Source of the DNA: Bathynomus jamesi
Taxonomy: Eukaryota > Arthropoda > Malacostraca > Isopoda > Cirolanidae
Reading direction: 5' to 3'
Assembly (NCBI GenBank): GCA_023014485.1
Contig: JAJOZX010000919.1
Location: forward strand, 1,002,501-1,066,500
DNA: 64,000 bases
Made by a program: the position numbers and the translations under genes. Position 1 is the first letter of the stretch. Each line of letters starts with the position of its first letter. Positions 32,489-43,278 of this stretch are shown here, one piece after another. Under the pieces are notes generated by a model, which saw only the letters and a program-made list of their open reading frames with translations, had not been told where the DNA came from and searched no databases.

Positions 32489-33075
32489 GGGTGGATCGAT
32501 TTTACATTTTTTTCGATTTCCATATTCTAATAGAGACAAACACTTGCGCATGCATGAGAAAATAGCCTCTGCAAAATCTTAGCGTAATAGGTAATCATCT
32601 TCTGCCCCCGGCAGAGCGATGAAAATCATATTTTAGTAGTCAAAAACGTATTTTTAAACCCTAGCCTAGAGTCATAAAATTTTGCGTGTGTGTTATTTCA
32701 TGCCTAAGCAACGATATAAATGCTATGGGAAATATATAAATGCATTATTTAAGACAAAGAGCCGATCTGAAAATATGTATATTATACATATTTTCAGATC
32801 GGCTCTTTGTCTTAAATAATGCATTTATATATTTCCCATAGCATTTATATCGTTGCTTAGGCATGAAATAACACACACGCAAAATTTTATGACTCTAGGC
32901 TAGGGTTTAAAAATACGTTTTTGACCACTAAAATATGATTTTCATCGCTCTGCCGGGGGCAGAAGATGATTACCTATTAAGCTATGATTTTGCAGAGGCT
33001 ATTTTCTCATGCATGCGCAAGTGTTTGTCTCTATTAGAATATGGAAATCGAAAACAATGTAAAATCGATCCACCC
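32489..33075. mobile_element. 587-bp near-perfect palindrome (mariner-type foldback)
   Basis: Two arms of about 293 bp meet at base 32782 with a one-base centre and differ at only a handful of sites. The ends are GGGTGGATCGATTTTA and its complement, with TA on both sides. No frame is shared with a transposase. The TA duplication shows it moved as a unit. Confidence 0.93.
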
Positions 33076-33261
33076 TAATATATATGTGTGTTGTTTTGAT
33101 TCTGGAAAAAAGTTTCCAGAACTCTGCTATAAATTTCCTACAACCTTTGCCATTTGTTACCTTATCCCACCCGGTCACCATCCTAATACCCCTACCCCTT
33201 CAAAAAAATAAAAAAAATCAAGTCAGAATGAAAATAAAAACATGAAATTTATGAAATTTTG

Positions 33262-33303
33262 TTCTGCATATTGAAAATAAAAGGTACTGGAACACCGTTC
33301 CGG
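33262..33303 (-). mobile_element. Fragment of the 30528-type hAT MITE
   Basis: AAAATAAAAGGTACTGGAAC and CCGTTCCGG match, in complement, the block at about 30552-30590. The rest of the element is missing. Confidence 0.6.

Positions 33304-33304
<1 letters not shown>

Positions 33305-33359
<55 letters not shown>
33305..33359. repeat. (TA)n microsatellite
   Basis: About 27 TA units bordering the left end of the foldback transposon at 33361. Confidence 0.95.
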
Positions 33360-33362
<3 letters not shown>

Positions 33363-33708
33363 CGGTGAAAATTATGAAAATATTTTTAAAATGCTGATTA
33401 TGTAATATTCAAATTTTTTTTCATACTTTACAGGGAGTATAATGATATATCTGTCTAATTAAAGAGCTTTTCTACTGTGGTGGTTTGTTTCATGAAGACT
33501 TACAAGCAATTAATCAGAATTGAAAGAAATTGTATTTAATGGTGACATCACGTTTTAAAATCATTGTTTGTATTCACAGAAATATTGATATTATTGGTGA
33601 GAACGTTTTCCTGTTGTTTGTATTAATTAATGCATTTGGTCCCCATTTTCCTTCAAAAAATCATCTCTGATTTGTCAAATTTGCATCTAAACACTGTTTG
33701 GTAACATT

Positions 33709-34202
33709 GTGCCGTTCTCTGACAGATATTTCTCTATAATGACATTTACACAGGAAATATCATGCGGAAATATACTCAAGATCGTAGTTCTTCATCACGA
33801 AAGTATTAATCAGAGACAAATAGCCAATAAAGTGGGAATTTCATTGTTCGCGGTGACCAAAACCTTCTCTCGTCATTCTCAAACTGGGAGTGTAATGAAC
33901 AAAGTGGGGCGATGGAGAAAACAAGACCTGAGGAAAAAGAAGAAGAGTAAATGATTTTATTGAGCAAATGCAACAGAAAGAAAACCAGCGTTCAAATAAA
34001 TGCTGAAGTCAATGCGTTAGGAAACACCAGCATTTCCACTTCAATAGTAAATAAACGTTTGAGGGAGTTTAGTTTAATGAGGTCGGGTTGCTACCAGAAA
34101 ACCTATTTTACGACGAGGAAATCGAGCCAAAAGTTTGAAATGAACATAAAATCACCCCAAGAGTGGCAAAAGAAGCTTTCTGGTAGCAACCCAACCTATT
34201 AA
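33709..34202 (+). pseudogene. Tc1-like transposase N-terminal half, duplicated head to head
   Basis: The first frame carries a paired-like HTH: ILKIVVLHHESINQRQIANK, then VGISLFAVTKTFSRH and QTGSVMNKVGRWRKQ. A second frame from 33951 continues with VQINAEVNALGNTSIST and VNKRLREFSLMRSGCYQK. The DDE catalytic part is absent. From 34200 to about 34560 the same region is present on the minus strand, making an inverted duplicate of the DNA-binding domain. Confidence 0.8.
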
Positions 34203-34658
34203 ACCAATCTCTCTCAAACGTCTATTCATTGTTGAAGTAGAAATGTTCGCGTTTTGTAACGCATTGACTTCAGCATCTATTTGAACGCCGATCTTCTTTC
34301 TGTTGCATTTGCTCAATAAAATCATTTACTCTTTTTCTTTTCTCTGAGGTCTTCTGTTTTCTCTATCGCCTCACTTTGTTCATTACACTCCCAGTTTGAG
34401 AATAACGAGAGAAGGTTTTGTTCACCGTGAACAATGAAAGTCCCACTGTTTCCCTTCTTGGTGAAGAACTACAATCTTGAGTCTATTTCCGTAAGATGTT
34501 TCCTTTGTAAGTGTCATTACAGAGAATTATCTGTCAGAGAATGGCACAATGTTACCAAACCGTGTTTAGATGCGAATTTGACAAATCAGAGATGATTTTT
34601 TGAAGGAAAATGGGATGACATGTATTAATTGATACAAATAATAGAAAAACGTTCAAAC

Positions 34659-35663
34659 TAGTGATGGGACGATTAATCGGAATCGGAATCGAGAATAGGA
34701 AGAATCGAGCATTTTTCAGGAATCGGAATCGGAATCGGAATCGAGAGAATTGTACCATGATTTCCGATTCTTAAAACGATTCTTTGAATACAAATAAATT
34801 CTTACTTATTCACTTATTTATTTGCATTTTGTAGGCTAAGGAGTAAAGATTGCTTTTTGAGTAAAAGGATTTTTTTAAACTTTTAATTGAACCAGTTTTG
34901 CAATGTAAACTTTAAAATTTAAATGAAAGAGGATAAATTTTTTTAGTTTTATTGTATTGTAGCTATACATTAAAACATGTATATCCATGATGTGTAATCA
35001 AGAAGATTAAAATGAATTGTTACAACTTACAGTTGATTTTTATTTTTAAACCAATCTATTATAATTTATAATTTATATTACCATACTCATAATGTAAATA
35101 CAGGGTGTCCCGTAAGTCTGGACCCATAGGGGAAAAATAATCAAATTACAAAATAGTCCAAAAATTTATTACATAATCTGTTTAAAGTGTCCGCCGTTGT
35201 GTCGCACACATAGTTGAAGACGCAATCTCCACTGCGACAGCACTTTCTGAATCACAGTCGCAGAAATTTCTTGACACGCCTCCACAATGCGTGCTTTAAG
35301 GTGGAAAATGTTCTGAAGTTTGACCTCGTACACTTTGGCTTTCAAGTGGCCCCACAAATAAAAATCATAATAAAAAATAATAAAAAAATAATAATAATAA
35401 AATAATAATAATAACATAATAAAAAAATATATTATAAATCCCTATGGGTCCAGACTTACGGGACACCCTGTAGTTAATCTTACCAGAGTAAAATATGACA
35501 ATTTCCAGAAAAACAAGTTTAGAATTATATTTAAAAATATTGAGAATCGGAATCGAGAATCGTATCGGAATCGGAATCGAGAATCGTATCGGAATCGAGA
35601 CTTTTTAGTGGTATCGGAATCGGAATCGGAATCGTTAAAAATTTTGGTATCGTCCCATCACTA
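34659..35663. mobile_element. Non-autonomous hAT (TAGTGATG type) with GGAATC hexamer arrays
   Basis: The ends are TAGTGATGGGACGAT and its complement, with GTTCAAAC duplicated exactly (34651-34658, 35664-35671). Tandem GGAATC hexamers lie next to both ends. The element at 38438-39920 has the same TAGTGATG start and GGATGC hexamers in the same places. There is no coding capacity apart from the nested mariner piece. Confidence 0.9.
35101..35470 (-). mobile_element. Mariner MITE with transposase tail
   Basis: The ends are CAGGGTGTCCCGTAAGTCTG and complement, with TA on each side (35099-35100, 35471-35472). On the minus strand LWGHLKAKVYEVKLQNI and LSQWRLRLQLCVRHNGGHFK encode the C-terminal tail of a Tc1/mariner transposase. 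An AT-rich (ATA)n patch replaces the rest. Confidence 0.88.
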
Positions 35664-35927
35664 GTTCAAACCAATAATATCAATATTTCTGTGAAGAGAA
35701 GCAATTATTTTAATCAAAATGTGATGATAATGTTACCATTAAATGAAAAAATTTTCAATGTTGATTAATTGCTTCTAAGTTTTCATGAAACAAACTACCA
35801 CAGCAGAAAGCTTCTTAATTAAACAGATATAGCATTATAATCCCTGTAAAGTATGATGAAAATAAAAATAATTCTAATACTATGACATAGTCAGCATTTT
35901 AAAAACATTTCCATAATTTTCACCGCC

Positions 35928-35963
35928 TATATATATATATCTATATATATATATATATATATA

Positions 35964-36003
<40 letters not shown>
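35928..36003. repeat. (TA)n microsatellite, interrupted
   Basis: About 35 TA units with two interruptions, on the right side of the 33361-35927 element. Confidence 0.95.
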
Positions 36004-36010
<7 letters not shown>

Positions 36011-36158
36011 CTTTATGTACTATAAAAATTAATTAATATGATGTAGGGTATAATCTTATAATTCCTATTTTCTGCCTATTACCCAAATAGCGCTTCAGGT
36101 TGAGAACATTAATTAAACTTACGAAGGCGCTCATTTATGAATACACCCCACACACACA

Positions 36159-36207
<49 letters not shown>

Positions 36208-36535
36208 GTCGGCAGAAAATTTGCGACAATATTTTGACCGTAGTCCGATTATATTATCCATCGGCGGAACTGTATAGATAAATGGCACTATATCACGAGC
36301 ACCATCTGCATAAACATTCTTCACGAAGGGAAATTTTTTTTTTCTTTTTCAACGTATGATACATCAGTAGCGGCAGGTTCCCTTATACTTTTTCTTTCAA
36401 GTTCATTTTATTGTTGCGTAATTCTTTATAAAATTTATTAACTTATTTTCCTTAGTTACCCGTGAAATTTTGTGACAAATAGCGCAGTATGGTGTATATT
36501 ACGATGGTTACAAGGTTGATTTGTATGATATTTAC
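36004..36535. other. Non-coding stretch with a (CT)n tract
   Basis: It contains (CT)n at about 36161-36202 and (CA)n at 36149-36160. The remainder is unrecognised. Confidence 0.5.

Positions 36536-36612
<77 letters not shown>
36536..36612. repeat. (CA)n-(TA)n-(CA)n compound microsatellite
   Basis: Three dinucleotide blocks in a row lie next to the left end of the Tc1-like element at 36620. Confidence 0.95.
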
Positions 36613-36615
<3 letters not shown>

Positions 36616-36650
36616 CATATACAACTCTCCGGACCAAAAAAATAGAAAAC

Positions 36651-36934
36651 GCCTCGGTGGTGCAGTGGTTACGTCGCTGATTACGAATCCATCGGCCCCG
36701 AGATCGAGACCCAGTGACGGCAGGCGACGCGCAGCAAAACCCAGCTGTTCATCCCTCCACACAATAAAAATTGGTTGGTAGGTGAATGGTGCCCTGGGTA
36801 GCCTAGTGGTTAAGACGCTGGGCTGCTGGTGGGGCGTGGTCGGATCCCACGTTGAACTGTAGGTCTTAGGTGGAGTGGCAAGCTTGACCTTCGTCTGAAT
36901 GAACAATTCGGGCGGAAGCAAAACCAAGGTTAAC
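36651..36934 (+). mobile_element. Dimeric tRNA SINE
   Basis: Monomer A is GCCTCGGTGGTGCAGTGGTT (A box) with GAGATCGAGACCC as B box; monomer B is GCCCTGGGTAGCCTAGTGGT with GTCGGATCCCAC as a damaged B box. The body CCAGCTGTTCATCC and a TTGGTTGGTAGGTGAATGG linker join the two, and GAACAATTCGGGCGGAAGC ends it. It sits inside the left inverted repeat of the Tc1-like element. Confidence 0.88.
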
Positions 36935-37354
36935 CGTCTCAAATGCGCTCATAACCTCGATAATAGCTTTAAGTTATAACCTTTATGAGGAATATCAAAT
37001 ATCTGTGACGTCATTACAGTAAAAAGACACATCTGCGTGCCAGTTTTGAAAAATAAGTTAAAGTATAGTTAAAGCCTTATTAAATACTGTAGTGAAAAGT
37101 TAATGCGTAGCGACATACTAAAATATTAGAATATCTTGTCGGGTGTCACAAAAAAAATAGAATAAATTCATTTTTATTGAGTATTGCCAATATATTAAAC
37201 CTTTATCAAAGACTTTAAATCTGCGTCTTCGTGTTTGTTTGGTTCACCCTTAGCCCTAGCCCTTAACCGAAGCCCTTAGCCATTTGGTAGCAGGGGTCCG
37301 CGCGAGTTTTGGCGAAGAAAGTCTGAAATTATCAAGAAATCTTAGAATACTTCA

Positions 37355-37579
37355 TGTTGGTGTTTGCGGAACAGCTGTATGGAGACGAACTATTTGCTAC
37401 CATGGCCAACTAATTCTCCCGATCTTAATCCGATAGAAAATCTTTGGAATGTTGCTAACCAGAAGGTCCAAAAGCGTAAACCAGGTATACTTAGTGAATT
37501 GAGGAGGTGTTTGATGACAACCTGGCAATCGATAACTACGGAAGAATGCGAGAGGCTTGTCGACTCGATGCTACGTTGA
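37355..37579 (+). pseudogene. Tc1-like transposase C-terminal fragment
   Basis: LPWPTNSPDLNPIENLWNVA carries the catalytic Glu of the DD34E triad, followed by WQSITTEECERLVDSMLR and a stop. Both Asp-bearing segments are gone. The fragment lies at the centre of the long inverted repeats of 36620-37916. Confidence 0.88.
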
Positions 37580-37737
37580 TTGGAGGCCGTAATCAGAGGC
37601 TAATGGTGAACCAACTGAATACTAAGACGTAGAGTTAAAGAGTTTTGATAAAGGTTTAATATAGTGGCGATGCTCAATAAACATAGTTAATTTATTGTAT
37701 TTATTTGTAACACCTGACAAAATATTCTAATAATTTT

Positions 37738-37785
37738 TTTATGCAGGAAAGGACCAAGGGCGAATGCTCGCAAAAACTGGCACAC
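37738..37785 (-). mobile_element. LINE 3'-end scrap
   Basis: GCGAATGCTCGCAAAA and TTTTTTTATGCAGGAAAGGA match the 3' end of the minus-strand LINE at 3075-3125. It replaces part of the right inverted repeat of the Tc1-like element, which suggests a severely truncated LINE insertion. Confidence 0.55.
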
Positions 37786-37920
37786 AGCGGTGTCTTTTTA
37801 TCATAATGACGTCACATATACTCGATATTACTCATAAAGGTGTATAACTTAAAGGTATTATCAAGGTCATGAGCGCATTAGAGGCAGTATTCTATTTTTT
37901 TTGTCCTCAGTTGTATATAA

Positions 37921-37946
37921 TGTGTGTGTGTGTGTGTGTGTGTGTG
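37921..37946. repeat. (GT)n microsatellite
   Basis: Thirteen GT units directly outside the Tc1-like element. Confidence 0.95.
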
Positions 37947-38676
37947 AGTACAGTTGTTTTCCCATGCGACCAAAGGTTAAGTTAGCAAGTTCAACAATTC
38001 CAATACTTAAACTGAAGTTATCATTATATTTAATTAATTAATATTAATGGCTGTCAAAAGTGTCCTCCCTCCGACAATCGATAGGGTGTCGGGGGGGGGG
38101 GGGGGGGCTGAAATTGCAAAGCTGGGGAAAAACCACTACTCTAACATTCTTAACAGTGTGAGTAGGGATAATCTTGTTAGATTGCAGCGAAACGACTGTG
38201 TGAGGGACAAGGAAAAATACTTTGATATCAGTTCCTGAAGTAAAGAGGTTAATTAAAGAGTTACGAGTGGTTCTGCGTCAGGGGTAGATGACCTATCGAA
38301 TAAACACTCAAAATATGGCAACGACGTAGTATGTCTGCATATATCATTGCTCCTATCAGCCATGCTTGCTCATAGCTATATCCCTGTAGAGTTCATGAGG
38401 GTATATATCTTGCCCCTGGTCAAAAATAGGTATGGAGTAGTGATGTAGCGGATGTCATTTTTTTCACATCCGCGGATGCGGATGCGGATGCGGATGAGGA
38501 TGTTTGATTTCAACATCCGCAGATGCGGATGTCTACATTTTCGTTATTTTTTAGGATATATTCGAGATTTGTTGTGTTTAACGTATATAATAAGTTATTA
38601 TATAGAGAGAGCTGTAGCTATAATGTAGTATAATTGATTAATTGTACAATAATTGCTGTACTTTTCCCTGAACATA

Positions 38677-38923
38677 AGCACACCGGACAAAAAATTTGTC
38701 ACCCCTCTCAGAATGTACCTAATAACGTCTGCCTCACGACCCATTTTGCAGACTATATCCAACACACACTTTGTTCTTCACCACCTCACGAAACAGATCT
38801 GATCCTGTGTGCTACGTCACCGCTACTTGTCACTTACCAATGCTACATCAGCGCCCTCTGTGTGACCTTGAACTTCCTACTATCGGTGCTATTAGGGGTG
38901 ACTAATTTTTTGTCCGGTGTGCT
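38677..38923. mobile_element. 247-bp Tc1/mariner MITE
   Basis: Ends AGCACACCGGACAAAAAATT and complement, with TA on each side (38675-38676, 38924-38925). The inner edge repeats TGTCACCCCT / AGGGGTGACT. No coding capacity. Confidence 0.9.
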
Positions 38924-39178
38924 TATAAAATAATAGCAAGCATCTAACTAATATAGAAATCAATTAGTGAATTCGTCTGCAAATAAATTCGTTATATTTT
39001 GTTGAGTTTCAGCCACAATTAGAAACCATAATTGTGTTACCCGACCTCTTTCCCCAACCTCCACCTTATAGAAAGAGATCTTTAATTAGCTTGATAACTA
39101 TTTATATTAAGTTTAAAGTTTTATTAGGCATATTTATAAATGAGTAATTAAAATAAAGTAAACTAAGATGTTCATCGT

Positions 39179-39690
39179 TTAATATTCAAACTTAATTATA
39201 GGAAGGTTATGCTTAAGGAACATTAATTTTTCTGCCTTTTCTGCTGCCAGTCTGTTTCTCTTTTCATCATATATTAATCCAGCACTGCTAAATAATCTCT
39301 CGCTTGGTACGCTTGTTGGAGGACGTGCTAAATGTTTCCTTGCAAGTTTACTCAAGTATGGATAGATATTCTGCGTATTTTTCCACCAACTAATAGGATT
39401 GTCACATGCAGCCAGGCGTTTTTCTTGGTGATAGCTCTCGATCATTTCTACTACATCTTTTGACATCGCGTAGGTCACAGATTCTGTGATAGATTTGCTT
39501 GTTGAAGGTGTTGGTTCTGTCACTGAAACTTTTATTCTTTTGGTGGATGGCGAAGCGACAGATTCAAGAGATTGAAGCTCTTCAACTGCTTTGCCAAGTG
39601 ATGATTTAACTCGTTCTAATGTACTAGGTGAAAATAACTTAGCTTTGTAACGTGGATCTAAGTAGATTGCAAGAGAGTAACTTCATACAA
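39179..39690 (-). pseudogene. hAT transposase C-terminal half
   Basis: The open stretch runs from about 39690 and includes AIYLDPRYKAKLFSPSTLER, a Ser/Thr linker, and the dimerisation domain: WWKNTQNIYPYLSKLARKHL, then PPTSVPSERLFSSAGLIYDE and AEKLMFLKHNLPI, with a stop at 39179. This is the ZBED1/ZBED4-like hAT branch. The BED finger and first catalytic Asp are missing, so the element needs a transposase in trans. Confidence 0.88.
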
Positions 39691-41282
39691 GAACAGCCTC
39701 TCGTCTTGTCGCTTGCATCACTTTTGCGCACAATGAACTAGTTCTATTATTATAGTAGAATTTGATAATTTCCGCTTATTAATGACGTTTTATCTCAACG
39801 GTCCACATCCGCACGACATCCGCAGTCCAAAGTGCGGATGCAGATGCGGATGCGGATGCGAGAAAATGTGCGGATGTTCCGCGGATGCGGATGCGGATGC
39901 GGATGTGACCTACATCACTAGTATGGAGACATTCTGTCCAAAAATAATTACAGGCCTATTGCTGTCGCTTCCTGCTTCTCGAAACTACTAGAAAAACTCG
40001 TTACTCCGATTAAATGATTACCTATGGACATCTCCTAATCAGTTTGGTTTTGAAAAGTCCCACTCAACTGACCTGTGTATCTATGTACTTAAAGAAATAA
40101 TATATAAAAACACTGACAGTAATTTATATATTTATAGCTGTTTCCTAAATATAAGTAAGGCATATGATAGAGTGAACCACAATATTTTATTTAAAAAACT
40201 AGAAGACAGGAAGGTTCCCATGTACATATTAAATTTATTGAAATTTTGGTATTCCCACCAATCTTTTACCGTTGGGTGGGGCAATGTACTTATTGTACTA
40301 TCCGAATGTTTTGGCTCCTCTTGTGGGGTGAGACAAGGCTCCTTGCTCTCACCTATGCTGTATAATGTGTATATTGACGGATTAATTGCTTCACTTAATG
40401 AGGCAACAGTGGGATGTTGTATAGATAACACAAGGATAAATAACTCAGTTTATGCCGATGATATGGTTTTAATAAGTCCCTCTGTTAAAGGTCTGGATCG
40501 GCTACTAAAAGTCTGCGAAGTGTGTTCGCAGAAACATGATATTCTTTTTAATGTTACAAAAACTAAGGTTATGCAATTTCATCCTAAAAGCTGTAATCAG
40601 CCATCTGATATAAAGTTTAAAATGAATGTTGAAGTAATTGAGGAAGTACAAGAGTTTAAGTATTTGGGTCAAACTATTACCAGCTCCTTGAGTGATGACT
40701 CGGATATAAGAAAACAATATCGAAGCCTGTGTGCTGAAGCGAATATGACCATAAGGAACTTTCGATTCTGTACAAGTGAAGCTGAAGACACTCTTTCGTA
40801 CTTTCTGCAGTAATATATACGGACAGCAACTGTGGGTGAATTATAAAAAAGGTTCTGGCAGAACTCTAAATTTGCTGTACAACAGGTCTTTTAGACTCTT
40901 ACATAAATTACCCCCGAGGTGCTCAGCTTCGCAATTTGCTACCCGCAATGTCCCGAGCTTCCCAGAGGTAACAAGACGTGCTCAATACAGTCTAATGCGA
41001 AGAATTAAAAATTAACCAACCCGATTATTTATCCAAGCTATCCATGAGTCCTGCCGTTTATCCTCTGACCCAGTGGTTTTGAACCTTTTGATGTTCGCGG
41101 CACACTTTTGAGGCGAAAAATATTGCGCGGCACGGTACTTAAAATATATATAGAAAAATACTAGTACAAGATGTAAAATAATATTTTAAAATCCCTATAA
41201 CTAACTTTCCTTTAACTTACCTTATTTAATTATTCACTATTATTAATGAGACTTGTGAGCTTGGTGGTTTTTTGTTATTTCA

Positions 41283-43111
41283 TCAATGTTCGGCGTAGTA
41301 TGATAGGCAAACTCTCATATCATCTTCAACGCAGCGAAATCTTTCTCTTTTTTTACATTTAATGGTTGTAAGTGATGAAAATCCCAATTCACCGAGATAT
41401 GAAGTAGAAAACTGCATCAAAACAGCTAAAGCGTTTTTGGAAATTTCAGGATATTCATTCATAATGGAAATCCAGAAAGTATCTAGAGGAGATTCTGCAT
41501 GTTTGATCTTCAGACTACGATCAGTTGAAATGGATGCCAACTCTTCTTGTTCAGATATTTTCAAATCAAAATTAGTAGAAATGAGAATGAATGGGTTCCT
41601 AATCCAATCATATTTTTCTGTATTTGATGATGAAAAATATTGTTGCATATTGCCTTCCAACGTTGTTAAATGATCAACTATGAGAGGACTTATTTCTTTG
41701 GAATGAGTTTCAGAGATCAGAGGAAACATTTCAAAATTACCATTTTTAATTGCATTTTTCCAAATGACTATTTTTTTCTGAAATGCCATTAACTTATCAG
41801 TAGACGTAAGAATGTTTTCATTTTTCCCTTGCATATTGGTGCTCAGACTATTAATATTCACACAATTTTTTGTTTCCTTCTCCTTCAAAAAAAGTTAGCA
41901 GCTCTTTTTTCAGCTCATATCCGTGACATAAAACCTTCCCCCTTGACAACCATCGAACTTCAGTATGTAAAAATGTAAAATTAAACGTTCGTATTGTGCA
42001 TCCGTATCTTTGCAAAGGTTTTCGAACAGGTGTGTTTTTAATGGCCTCATTTTCACGAAATTAACCATTTCCACAACTTGATCTAGTACATTTTTTAACT
42101 CAATTCCTAATGTTTTTGAAACAAGTACTTCCCTATGTAAAAAGCAATGAGTGAATATGGCATTTGGATTTTCCTTTTTTACGAGTGTAATGAATCCTTT
42201 CATTGATCCGATCATGGATGGAGCCCCATCCGTACAAATACTAACACATGACTTCCAGGACAATTTCCATTTTGCTAAATAGCCAAAGTATCAAAGATGT
42301 CTCGACCTCTCGTGGTTCCTGGAAGTTCCTTGCAACAAAAGAATTGATTAACTCTATTATTTTCATCAATAAAACGAATAAATGCCAAAAGGTGTGTTCT
42401 GCCACTAATATCAGTTGATTCGTCAACCTGCAAAGCAAAATCTGAATTTTGAAGTTTATTACATACGTTTTCTTCTATGTCAGCTGATAAATCTATTATC
42501 CTGCTATGAACAGTATCATTAGAAACAGGAATCTTCGTAATTCCTTTTTCTGCTTCGCTACCAAACATTCTCTTAACAATTTAACGGCACACGGGTATAA
42601 TAAGTAACTCCGCTATAGTATGTGGCTTCATTTCTTGCGCAATAGCTTCTGAGATTTCGTAAGAAGTTATTTGAGCTTTAGCAGACAATTTTATGATTTT
42701 TTCAAAATTAGTTGCTTGTTTTGATTGCTGGCATAATAATCTTTTGAAATAGTTCGAGTCTTTTCCCTGATCATTTGTATGTTTAGATATGAAATGTCTT
42801 TTTAATTTGCTAGGAACCATACTTTCATTCGCCAGTTTTTAACCACACACGACACATAATGGGAGAGGACAATTTTCATTTCCATACCGAGAAAAACCGA
42901 AACTCAAATAACTCTCATCATAATGGCGATGAACAGTTTTGGAAATCTTCCTCTGTTTATTTATCTGGGTGTTTTTCAAAGCGTTATTTTCGTTATCATT
43001 GTTTTTACAACCATCATTGCCGCGTTTTCTTATAATAAATTTATCCATTTCGAGGGTGCTGCAATTATCATTGAATAGATTTAGAATAGCACTGCAAAAC
43101 CACTTTGTCAC
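41283..43111 (-). pseudogene. hAT transposase, ZBED5/GTF2IRD2-like, frameshifted
   Basis: A transposase of about 600 residues can be followed over five frames. There is a BED-type finger (CVVCG, then LKRHFISKHTN), and KIPVSNDTVHSRIIDLSADI leads into FALQVDESTDISGRTHLLAF with the first catalytic Asp. CTDGAPSMIGSMKGFITLVK carries the second Asp; THCFLHREVLVSK follows. The C-terminal dimerisation domain is FSTSYLGELGFSSLTTIKCK, where family members have Cys-Glu before SGFSSL. Stops lie after CVVCG, at 42581 and 41910. It is inactive. Confidence 0.9.
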
Positions 43112-43199
43112 AAAATAGGAAGAAAACAGACAGAGCCACAGCCCACAGTACTGTCAACTTAAGGCGCCGTACATCTATATATAATAATAATAATTATAA

Positions 43200-43211
43200 A
43201 TATATAATATA

Positions 43212-43276
<65 letters not shown>
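43200..43276. repeat. (TA)n microsatellite
   Basis: About 35 TA units inside the hAT element at 41071-43873, so this tract arose or expanded after that insertion. Confidence 0.95.

Positions 43277-43278
<2 letters not shown>

Larger units (their letters stand above)
33361..35927. mobile_element. Foldback Tc1-like element with two nested insertions
   Basis: Outer ends GGCGGTGAAAATTATG and complement; the inverted match continues inward through CATTTTAAAA, ACTGTGGTGG and ATTAATCAGAAT-like blocks to about 34200, where both arms contain the same transposase region. The right arm was lengthened by a hAT element (34659-35663), which in turn received a mariner MITE (35101-35470). The element lies between two (TA)n tracts. 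Confidence 0.85.
36620..37916 (+). mobile_element. Tc1-like element with long inverted repeats, split by a SINE
   Basis: The ends are ATACAACTCTCCGGACCAAA at the left and the complement of TTTGTCCTCAGTTGTAT at the right. After removal of the SINE (36651-36934) the inverted match runs through ATGCGCTCAT, GTGACGTCATTA and AATATTAGAATAT-like blocks to about 37290, some 350 bp. The centre keeps a piece of transposase. Confidence 0.82.
38438..39920 (-). mobile_element. hAT transposon (TAGTGATG type) with GGATGC hexamer arrays
   Basis: The ends are TAGTGATGTAG and CTACATCACTA after short drift; GTATGGAG is duplicated exactly (38430-38437, 39921-39928) and occurs once in LINE copy 2. Tandem GCGGAT hexamers lie at 38473-38500 and 39838-39905. 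A 247-bp MITE (38677-38923) sits inside. It encodes a hAT transposase tail on the minus strand. Confidence 0.95.
38047..41015 (+). pseudogene. LINE reverse transcriptase (family b, copy 1), interrupted
   Basis: The first part (38047-38437) reads SVLPPTIDRVSG and HYSNILNSVSRDNL. After the hAT, 39930-40170 gives the fingers/palm region in shifted frames. The 213-codon frame 40172-40813 contains CGVRQGSLLSPMLYNVYIDG and NSVYADDMVLISPSVKG, so YADD is kept, and it ends with a shift near 40800. The last part gives YNRSFRLLHKLPPRCSA and a stop at 41015. The clade could not be settled: GVRQG and YADD are not of CR1 type. Confidence 0.85.

Noticed and set aside
41362..41673. Plus-strand frame of 103 codons
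   Set aside because: Antisense shadow of the hAT transposase C-terminus read at 41283-41888 on the minus strand.
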